64,000 nt of DNA, taken from contig JACNKX010000148.1 of the NCBI GenBank assembly GCA_014381825.1, positions 24,079 through 88,078 of the forward strand, given 5' to 3'. The DNA is from Planctomycetota bacterium (GTDB taxonomy: Bacteria > Planctomycetota > Planctomycetia > Pirellulales > Pirellulaceae). A program made the translations under genes and the position numbers. Shown here one piece after another: positions 42,760 to 50,531 of this stretch (within the stretch, counting starts at the first letter, position 1; each line of letters opens with the position of its first letter). The notes beneath the pieces were generated by a model that worked only from the letters and a program-made list of their open reading frames with translations, was not told the origin of the DNA and did no database searches.

Positions 42760-44124
42760 TCACACTAACTCGGAAAGCGGTTGTGGCTGACCTTCGACCA
42801 GATACTGCGGTCGCCCACCAAGATCCGGAATCGTGGCTAGATTCGCATCGATCCCAAGGTTGCGATAGAGCGTCGCATAGATCTCAGGAAAGGTGACCGC
42901 GCGGTCAACCGCTTCGCCGCCAAGGCGACCCGTTGCGCCGATCACTTGCCCGGTCTTCATCCCTCCGCCGGCCATCAAGGCACAATTCACGCGAGGCCAG
43001 TGATCGCGACCGACTTGAGCGCTGATCTTTGGAGTACGACCGAACTCGCCCCAGATGATCACAGTGCAGTCTTTGTCGAGCCCGCGTTCGTGCAAGTCTT
43101 CGACCAACGCGCTAACGCACTTGTCGAACGGAGGAAAATCTTCGGCTTCGCGTTTGAAGATCGAATTGTTCGCGCCTCCGTGCCAATCCCACTTGCTGTA
43201 GTTCAATGTCACAACCCGAGCGCCGGCTTCGATCAGTCGTCGAGCTGCGAGTAAACTTTGCGGAACGCGTGGTGCACCGTTCCCGTCCATAAACTTCGTT
43301 GGGTCGCCCGTTCCATAACGCTCGACAATCTTAGGATCTTCTTTTGATAGGTCTAGCGCGTCCGCCAACTTCGACGATGTCAGCATGTCGATCGCCTGCG
43401 ACGTGAACGTGTCAATTCCTTCAAGCGTTGTCGTGTTGTCGACGTCGCGTTTTAGCCGGTCGACACTTTTTAGTAGCTGCTGTCGATCTCCAAGTCGGTC
43501 CAGTGTCACACCGTTCAGCACCATATCCTCTCGGGTTGGACCCATCGGGCGGAATGGCGAGTAAGACGTGCCTAGAAATCCGGACCCAGGCTCATTGTAG
43601 GGGCCGTGTGTACATGGATAACAAAGGCTCACGAACGGAGGAGCCGCCGCGCCGGTCGCGCCTTGTACTTTAGCGACCGATGATCCGAATTGGGGCCAGC
43701 CCCCGGCAGGCTTTGGCTTCTTCGGATCGAAACCGTTGAAGACTTGTACCGCGTCATGCCCTGACTGTGACCCGACGATGGAACGAATCGGAACGAGTTT
43801 GTCCATGATGCGGGCGAGCATTGGAAATGCTTCGCAGATCTCGATCCCTGGCACGTTGGTTTCGATTGGCCGCCACGGTCCCGCCACTTCAACGGGAGCA
43901 TTTGGTTTGAGATCGAACATGTCTTGATGCGGCGGTCCGCCGACCAAGTAGATCATGATCACTGATTTGTTTGAATTCTTAATGCCAGCTGCTGCTTCAG
44001 AACGCAACAGGCGAGGCAGCGTCAACCCGGCGACACCGAGTGACCCGATTTTCAATAGGTCTCGTCTCGATACGCGATCGCAGAATGCCGCGCTTGAGTG
44101 AGTGGGGCCTTGGATCGTTAGCAT
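42760..44124 (-). CDS. DUF1501 family protein
   Basis: CDRVSRRDLLKIGSLGVAGLTLPRLL leader; KSVIMIYLVGGPPHQDMFDLKPNAPVEVAG; VIIWGEFGRTPKISAQVGRDHWPRVNCALMAGGGMKTGQVIGATG. Confidence 0.95.
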   Translation of the reverse strand: MLTIQGPTHSSAAFCDRVSRRDLLKIGSLGVAGLTLPRLLRSEAAAGIKNSNKSVIMIYLVGGPPHQDMFDLKPNAPVEVAGPWRPIETNVPGIEICEAFPMLARIMDKLVPIRSIVGSQSGHDAVQVFNGFDPKKPKPAGGWPQFGSSVAKVQGATGAAAPPFVSLCYPCTHGPYNEPGSGFLGTSYSPFRPMGPTREDMVLNGVTLDRLGDRQQLLKSVDRLKRDVDNTTTLEGIDTFTSQAIDMLTSSKLADALDLSKEDPKIVERYGTGDPTKFMDGNGAPRVPQSLLAARRLIEAGARVVTLNYSKWDWHGGANNSIFKREAEDFPPFDKCVSALVEDLHERGLDKDCTVIIWGEFGRTPKISAQVGRDHWPRVNCALMAGGGMKTGQVIGATGRLGGEAVDRAVTFPEIYATLYRNLGIDANLATIPDLGGRPQYLVEGQPQPLSELV

Positions 44125-44329
44125 TTATACACCTCCGAACATCGGTCGAAACGATTGAATCAAGCCCTGAGTATAGCAGACTGGCAATTAGGATCCTATT
44201 CGGACATTTTGTGGCTTGTTCGCCAGTTTCAGCAGTTCACGCGTAATTGCTTAACCTGCGGATGAATTGCAGGTAACATGGCACTCAGAAATGATTGGGT
44301 TACGTGGACAAGTCAACAAGGAATTATCA

Positions 44330-45361
44330 ATGCGACAAATCTCTCGTCGCCGGTTTGTCTGTTTTATGGCGGGGGTCGGTACTTCGGCTGGTGTCGTCGC
44401 CGCTCTACGCCTTGGTCGCGAGCAAGATACGTCTTCGACCTCAAGCCGTGAAGTACATCGTCTCAGTCGCACGTCATGGGCGTTGGGGTCCGATGTGTCA
44501 ATCACTCTCTTGCATCACGACAGGGCGGCTGGCGAAGCGGCGATCGATGCGGCCTTCAACGAAATAGAAGTGATTGAGGAGGTGATGAGCATCTATCGCG
44601 CGCACAGCCAGTTGTCTCGGCTGAATCGTAATGGCGTGGTCGATGATCCGCATCCGTATTTTGTTGACGTCCTTCGTGCGGCACTGGCAATGTCTAGCCG
44701 GAGCGACGGGGCGTTTGACGTGACGGTTCAACCGCTGTGGGATCTCTATGCGACGGCGCAGCGTCTGGAACAGCTCCCTTCAGATGAGGACATCGAGTCA
44801 GCTCGACATGATGTTAACTGGAAGCAATTGCACATCGAACAAGCTCAGATTCGTCTTGACGGTGAGCGTTCCGCGATCACGTTAAATGGAATCGCTCAAG
44901 GCTTTGCCGCGGATCGCGTGGCGGATGTGCTGCGAGAACACGGAGTCAACAATGCATTGATCGACACCGGCGAATTAGGAGCGTTGGGAGCGAAAGAAAC
45001 CGGTGACCCATGGAGTATCGGCATTCAACACCCGCGTGATCGCGATGCATACATTTCTGTCGCCGAGTTGAAAGGGCGATGCTTGGCAACATCGGGTGAT
45101 TATGCAACAAGGTTCAGCGACGATCACCGTCATCACCACCTGCTTGATCCTCGGACAGGCCGCTCGCCGAGCGACTTATCGAGCGTCTCGATCGCCGCGA
45201 ACACTGCACTGGAAGCGGATGCTCTGTCCACCGCAGTGTTCGTGATGGGAGCTGAGCGAGGAACGAAGCTTGTCGAACAAACACCCGGAGCTGATGCGTT
45301 GTTGGTGCTGAAGGACGGTCGTTCCGTTGCAACAGCCGGTTTCCCAAGCATCCAAGCGTGA
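44330..45361 (+). CDS. apbE: FAD:protein FMN transferase (ApbE family), Tat-like leader
   Basis: MRQISRRRFVCFMAGVGTSAGVVAAL; LGSDVSITLLHHDRAAGEAAIDAAFNEIEVIEEVMSIYRAHSQLSRLNR; GIAQGFAADRVADVLREHGVNNALIDTGELGALG; HHHLLDPRTGRSPSDLSSVSIAANTALEADALSTAVFVMG. Confidence 0.95.
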   Translation: MRQISRRRFVCFMAGVGTSAGVVAALRLGREQDTSSTSSREVHRLSRTSWALGSDVSITLLHHDRAAGEAAIDAAFNEIEVIEEVMSIYRAHSQLSRLNRNGVVDDPHPYFVDVLRAALAMSSRSDGAFDVTVQPLWDLYATAQRLEQLPSDEDIESARHDVNWKQLHIEQAQIRLDGERSAITLNGIAQGFAADRVADVLREHGVNNALIDTGELGALGAKETGDPWSIGIQHPRDRDAYISVAELKGRCLATSGDYATRFSDDHRHHHLLDPRTGRSPSDLSSVSIAANTALEADALSTAVFVMGAERGTKLVEQTPGADALLVLKDGRSVATAGFPSIQA

Positions 45362-45423
45362 GAGGCAACGACATGCCCGACCCAGTAAGCACGCGCTGTA
45401 CTGCCTCCTTACTTCAGTCGAAG

Positions 45424-45451
45424 TTCGACGTTGGACGTTCGATGTTCAACG
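45424..45451. repeat. Four in-phase degenerate heptamers (TTCGACG TTGGACG TTCGATG TTCAACG)
   Basis: Direct reading; consensus TTCGAYG, contains the proposed ATG of the FMN-binding gene. Confidence 0.7.
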
Positions 45452-46713
45452 TTTGCTTTTGCTTCATCGTTTGTTTTGCTCCGGTACCGCTCTTCGCTGC
45501 CGATCTCGTCGAGTTTCTTAACGGCGCAAAGGCGACCGGATCAATGAAGCAAATTCGCAAAGAGAAGAAGGAGTTCGACTTCGAGATTCAGCTAGGCGGT
45601 CGCAGGTTGGTGAGAACTTATACCTTCGACAAAATTCATGCCGTCACGATGAAGGGTAAGCGTTATGTCCTTACTCCGATGAGCGAAGGTGCAGCGGCCA
45701 ACAGCGAATCAGGTTCGACGGTCCTACGCACCAAGGCACAGGTATTGGAGCTAATCGATACCGTCGGTCGGACGGCTCCCGATTGGTTCGATCAAGCACC
45801 GCTGGATTACCCCAAGACGCTGGAAATCGACTGGCCTTTAAAGCCGGAGGGCAAAGGTTGGGATGAAAGCAAGAATGTCGGTCAATATAAGTGGGGTGTG
45901 ATCAATCCTAACCCTGGCCGCTGGCAGTCAGGCGTGCGGTTAGTACACCACATCATGACCCTGCACCAGGCTCAACCGACTCTCTTGCAGCGTGACATGA
46001 ATGTTCTCGGCGAGATGTACTTCGAGCTGTTTCAAGATTATCCGCGAGCCGCCTTTTGGCTACGGCAAGCCAAAGTGAAGACTCCCGAACCGCAGAGTAT
46101 CCATTTGGCTGAATGCTATTGGCGCATGGGAAACAAGCAAATGGCGACCGAAGTATTGGACGCACGCAGTTTGCCATCCAACGCGATCAAGTTGCTGGGC
46201 GAATTGGGCCAAACCGATCGAGCGCTACGGCTCGCTGGCGCTTTCGCAAAGATGAATCGACCTCACGAGGCGTACCTGCTTGCGGGCGACGCATGTCGAT
46301 TGGTAAATCGTCACGAGGAAGCGATCGATTATTACCAAAAGGTCATCGACGCTCCGCAGGCCCGAAACGAGGACTACAGCAAGCGATATCGCGGGCGAGC
46401 GAAAGACAGTATCGAAGCAATTGAGTTGTCTGAGAAAGCTGACGTGTCAAAAGTCGCCGACGGAACCTACCGAGCGTCGAGCGTCGCTTACAACGGTGCG
46501 CTAGACGTCGAAGTCCGTGTCGTCGCCCATCGAATTGAACAGGTGAAGATCACCAAGCATCGCGAGAAGCAGTTCTATGCGGCCTTGACCGACACACCGA
46601 ATCAGATCATCAAGAAGCAATCGGTCAACGAAATCGACGCGACGAGTCGCGCAACGATTACTTCGCAAGCGATCGTCAATGCGACTGCGAAGGCGCTTGC
46701 TACGGGTAACTGA
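45442..46713 (+). CDS. FMN-binding domain protein (putatively flavinylated) with upstream repeat-like helical region
   Basis: Signal-like MFNVCFCFIVCFAPVPLFAA (start proposed at 45442; track start 45358); C-terminal DGTYRASSVAYNGALDVEVRVVAHRIEQVKI...NEIDATSRATITSQAIVNATAKAL. Confidence 0.85.
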   Translation: MFNVCFCFIVCFAPVPLFAADLVEFLNGAKATGSMKQIRKEKKEFDFEIQLGGRRLVRTYTFDKIHAVTMKGKRYVLTPMSEGAAANSESGSTVLRTKAQVLELIDTVGRTAPDWFDQAPLDYPKTLEIDWPLKPEGKGWDESKNVGQYKWGVINPNPGRWQSGVRLVHHIMTLHQAQPTLLQRDMNVLGEMYFELFQDYPRAAFWLRQAKVKTPEPQSIHLAECYWRMGNKQMATEVLDARSLPSNAIKLLGELGQTDRALRLAGAFAKMNRPHEAYLLAGDACRLVNRHEEAIDYYQKVIDAPQARNEDYSKRYRGRAKDSIEAIELSEKADVSKVADGTYRASSVAYNGALDVEVRVVAHRIEQVKITKHREKQFYAALTDTPNQIIKKQSVNEIDATSRATITSQAIVNATAKALATGN

Positions 46714-46808
46714 TCTGAGGATACTGTTGCCCGCGCCACGAATTGTTGCCTATGATGAACTGATGTTCTGTGCATGTTAATAACGATCGTTTTACCCACA
46801 TCTGTTCA

Positions 46809-47465
46809 ATGCGTCCCATCACAGCCGATATCCTGGTCGAACAACTTGCGCTCGCCGACGCCTTGCTTGTCGGAAGGGAATCTATGCTTACACCGCAAGA
46901 GTTACCAGGACGCTACGGTCGTGTGGTTCATGCCATCGACCGCGTTTTGCAGGCGACTGAATGCGAAGCTGTTGTTGGCGGCGGTTGGGCAGTTTGGCGG
47001 CATGGCTTCGTCAATCGCGTGACCCAAGACATCGATATTCTACTTCCCTCGGATCGTATCGAAGAGTTCTTGCAGGTGGCTTCTGTCAGTGGGTTTCAGG
47101 TGCTGACGAGTGGGCCGGGACGTTGGCCCAAGCTGCTGCATAAAGAGACTGATGTTCAGGTCGACATTCTGCCCGAAGGCGAACGTCCAGGTATGTTGCC
47201 GGATCTAGCGCCGACGATGATTCCGTCACCACAACAACTCGGTGCTGTATCCGGTGCGTTAACGTACGTGGGAATTAACACCCTGGTGGAATTGAAACTT
47301 GCGGCGGCGAGATTCAAGGATAAGGCAGATGTCGTGGAAATTATCCGCGCGAACCCTGATAAGATCAGCGGTATTCGGACGCACCTCGCCGGCGTGCACG
47401 CTCAGTACGTCGAATTATTTGAATCGCTCGTGGAAGAAGCACGTAAGGCCGACGCGCAGCGCTAA
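46809..47465 (+). CDS. Nucleotidyltransferase-like protein
   Basis: AVVGGGWAVWRHGFVNRVTQDIDILLPSDRIEEFL: GG-x(n)-DxD signature of minimal/AbiEii-like nucleotidyltransferases. Confidence 0.7.
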   Translation: MRPITADILVEQLALADALLVGRESMLTPQELPGRYGRVVHAIDRVLQATECEAVVGGGWAVWRHGFVNRVTQDIDILLPSDRIEEFLQVASVSGFQVLTSGPGRWPKLLHKETDVQVDILPEGERPGMLPDLAPTMIPSPQQLGAVSGALTYVGINTLVELKLAAARFKDKADVVEIIRANPDKISGIRTHLAGVHAQYVELFESLVEEARKADAQR

Positions 47466-47486
47466 CTGACTGGGGCCTCGTCCACC

Positions 47487-49694
47487 ATGCGACTCAATTG
47501 GTTCTTACCATTTCTCCGTAAGAAGAAGAAAAGTGAGTCGCTTGCGCCACCGTCGTTGATGATGCGCTGGGCGCTGATCGCCCTGCCGCGTTCTTGGTTC
47601 GCTGACCGAGTTACGGGAAAGCCGGGACGGATTCGGAAGCTCTTCAAACGCATCGGCCCTTCAGTCTTGTCGTCGCCGATACGCCGACTTGTTCAGGCGG
47701 TCTGTTTCCTGGCGTTTTTGGTCCTGTTTTTCTACGTCTGTTGGCCGTATAGCGCACGGCCCGTCGTGGATGGCCAGACGTCGGAAGGCTGGAGATTTAT
47801 CGAAGTTGAACAAGAAGCAGGGACGTTTCGCTTTGAAGCACCGGAGCGGCCCGCTTGGATCGAACGTGATGAGCAGGTCGTGCATGTGACCGGCAGCGCT
47901 GCGAGCGCTGCCTACGTTGGCGCTTTCGAAATTGCGGATTCTGACGCAAGCGGCGTGTCGCTTCGTCCGGTTGACGTTATGTCGCCCGAAGCGTTCGACC
48001 AATTGCTCCTCGCTCGCGATACGTGGTCGCTGTGCGAGACTGAGCCGAATCGATGGCCCTCGCACTATGCCGACGATCTTCAGAGAAAAGAGTTTGTTTC
48101 CGCCGAACTGTTTCTTGCGATCGACCCGCTGGTGAGCTTGTCGACGGCCATCGCATCGCGAAGTTGGGTGTGGTCGCTGACGAGTGCGGCAATCATTCTG
48201 GTCGTTTGCGTTCTGATACCGCGTGGCTTCTGTGGGTACTTGTGCCCACTTGGCACGTTGATTGATCTGTTCGATTGGAGTCTTGCGGGACGTGCGAAGC
48301 GTTTCCGTGTCGCGGACGACGGTTGGTGGGTTCACATCAAGTACTATCTACTAATTGGTACGCTTGTCGCTGCGATGTTTGGTGTGTTGGTTTCCGGTTA
48401 CGTAGCGGCGATTCCTGTGATAACTCGTGGAATGCTGTTTGTAGGCGACCCACTTCAGAGCGGTATGTCGCGCGGTTGGCATCTCGTACCTGAGATCCAT
48501 AGCGGGCATGTTTTCTCGCTTCTTCTCTTCGCGGTTGTCCTCTGCCTCGGATTCTTACAGCCGCGTTTCTGGTGCAAGTATGTTTGTCCCAGTGGCGCAG
48601 TCTTCTCTCTCGGCAGCTTGTTTCGAGTCACGGAGCGGAAGGTAGAATCGACCTGCATCAATTGCAACAAGTGCGTCGAGATCTGCCCGTTCGACGCGAT
48701 CAAGCCTGACTTCACCACTCGCACGACCGATTGCACGCTTTGCCAAACTTGCGGCGGTGTCTGTCCGACCCATGCGATTAAGTTTGTCGAGCGTTGGAAT
48801 TTGGTCGAGTTAAAGATCGAGAACGATCCGCCAACTCACGAGACATCGCTCGGCCGCCGCGGCTTTCTCTCGCTTGCGGCTGGCGGGGCCGCTGCGATTG
48901 TTGGCGGTACGGGCGTTGCTGTTGCCACACGTTCGTTCGGGGCGAGGCTCGACGATCCGACGTCTTTCCGTCCAGTTCGTCCGCCGGGAAGTGTCCCGGA
49001 GCAACAATTCTTGGAGATGTGTATTCGCTGTGGCGAGTGTTTCAAAGCATGTCCGAACAACGTGCTGCAAGTCGAAGGCTTTCAGCAGGGGCTGGAAGGG
49101 CTATGGACGCCACTAGTGAATGCAGACTGGGCAGGTTGCGAATCGAGTTGCAACGCCTGCGGTCAGGTCTGCCCAACAGGAGCGATACGCGCGCTGCCGC
49201 TTGAAGAGAAAAAGGTCGCGCGCATGGGACTCGCAATCGTCAATGAAACCACATGCCTGCCGTTTGCAAATCGAGAAGCATGTCAGTTGTGCGTCGACGA
49301 ATGCAATGCCGCTGGCTACGAAGCAATCGAGTTCGTTAATGTTCATACCGAAGTTGATAACAGTGGCATCCCTGTCGAAGGATCTGGTTTCGTCGCCCCT
49401 GTCGTACTCGCCGACAAGTGTGTTGGCTGCGGCTTGTGTCAAACTCGTTGCCATGCAATCAACGTGAAGGAAAAACAATTGCTCGCTGGCTCGGCAATCA
49501 TGATAGAAGCTGGCTTGGGCAAAGAAGATCGCATGATGACGGGCTCGTATATTCAGTTGCGAGAAAGCGAATCTCAACTCCAAAAGGCTACGCCGCCGCA
49601 GAATGAGTTCTTCGTTCCGTCACACGACGCGTCGTCAAGTGAGCCGGTCGAAGTCGAGCCGAGTGATGACGATCCCTTCGGGTTGGGATCGTGA
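47487..49694 (+). CDS. NapH-like membrane ferredoxin fused to NapG/MauM-like ferredoxin
   Basis: TM segments with PRGFCGYLCPLGTLIDLFDW and FWCKYVCPSGAVFSLGS, CINCNKCVEICP, CTLCQTCGGVCP, internal LGRRGFLSLAAGGAAAIVGGTGVA, CIRCGECFKACP, CESSCNACGQVCPTG, CQLCVDEC, CVGCGLCQTRC. Confidence 0.9.
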   Translation: MRLNWFLPFLRKKKKSESLAPPSLMMRWALIALPRSWFADRVTGKPGRIRKLFKRIGPSVLSSPIRRLVQAVCFLAFLVLFFYVCWPYSARPVVDGQTSEGWRFIEVEQEAGTFRFEAPERPAWIERDEQVVHVTGSAASAAYVGAFEIADSDASGVSLRPVDVMSPEAFDQLLLARDTWSLCETEPNRWPSHYADDLQRKEFVSAELFLAIDPLVSLSTAIASRSWVWSLTSAAIILVVCVLIPRGFCGYLCPLGTLIDLFDWSLAGRAKRFRVADDGWWVHIKYYLLIGTLVAAMFGVLVSGYVAAIPVITRGMLFVGDPLQSGMSRGWHLVPEIHSGHVFSLLLFAVVLCLGFLQPRFWCKYVCPSGAVFSLGSLFRVTERKVESTCINCNKCVEICPFDAIKPDFTTRTTDCTLCQTCGGVCPTHAIKFVERWNLVELKIENDPPTHETSLGRRGFLSLAAGGAAAIVGGTGVAVATRSFGARLDDPTSFRPVRPPGSVPEQQFLEMCIRCGECFKACPNNVLQVEGFQQGLEGLWTPLVNADWAGCESSCNACGQVCPTGAIRALPLEEKKVARMGLAIVNETTCLPFANREACQLCVDECNAAGYEAIEFVNVHTEVDNSGIPVEGSGFVAPVVLADKCVGCGLCQTRCHAINVKEKQLLAGSAIMIEAGLGKEDRMMTGSYIQLRESESQLQKATPPQNEFFVPSHDASSSEPVEVEPSDDDPFGLGS

Positions 49695-49713
49695 GGCGAT
49701 TGGAATTGGACGG

Positions 49714-50397
49714 TCATTCCGTCGTTGGTGGTGGGACGTCGAGGGGCACGGTCCAACGGTGGACGAGATGTGTCTCGCTCTTGTCTTCGAGAGGCACGTG
49801 ATAGGTGCTGTCTGGTTCGATGTACTTAATATCTCCGATGCCAAAGTCGTGCGAGACAATTCTCGATCCAGGTGGCATCTCTTGGAAACGAGGAACAAGT
49901 CGCTTGGTCATCCAGGGCAGCAAGTACATCAAGACGACATCGGTTTCGCTCAGATCGACCATGAAAACATCTTGCTCACGAATCTCAACGAGGTCCTCGA
50001 CGCCGTGCAACTTGACGTTGGCCTTCGCTTCAGCAACTCGCTCTGGTTCGATGTCAATTCCAACGCCGTGGCACCCATACTTGAGAGCAGCCGTGATCAC
50101 GAGACGACCGTCGCCGCATCCAAGATCGTACACGACGTCGTCCGACGAAATCTTCGCGACCTCTACCATCTTATCGACGATCACATCGGCGGTTGTGATG
50201 AACGGCGCGTTCAAACCGATGCGGAATTCATCGGCAGCGTGACTTTTCGGGAGTGCATCGATCCGCCGATCAACGACAACGATGGCGACGATGGCGAGCC
50301 CAATAGCCGTGGCTCCACCGAGAAGCAGTGGACTCAGGCGACGCGGTTGGGCGCGGGCATCGCTAGGGACGGGAGGATCGATAGAAGGCGAGTCCAT
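49714..50397 (-). CDS. Membrane-anchored class I SAM-dependent methyltransferase
   Basis: N-terminal TM LLLGGATAIGLAIVAIVVV; DVVYDLGCGDGRLVITAALKYGCHGVGIDIEPERVAEAKANV; VVLMYLLPWMTKRLVPRFQEMPPGSRIVSHDFGI. Confidence 0.9.
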   Translation of the reverse strand: MDSPSIDPPVPSDARAQPRRLSPLLLGGATAIGLAIVAIVVVDRRIDALPKSHAADEFRIGLNAPFITTADVIVDKMVEVAKISSDDVVYDLGCGDGRLVITAALKYGCHGVGIDIEPERVAEAKANVKLHGVEDLVEIREQDVFMVDLSETDVVLMYLLPWMTKRLVPRFQEMPPGSRIVSHDFGIGDIKYIEPDSTYHVPLEDKSETHLVHRWTVPLDVPPPTTE

Positions 50398-50531
50398 AGG
50401 AGGCTCCGAGAGAAATGGACGATATGAATGGAGAGCGAAATGTTGCGTGACGCGACACGCTTGTACGGAATTGACGAGAACTTAGACTGAAGCATGTTCT
50501 TATATCAGAAGTCTGGGGAGAGTCTATCGCC

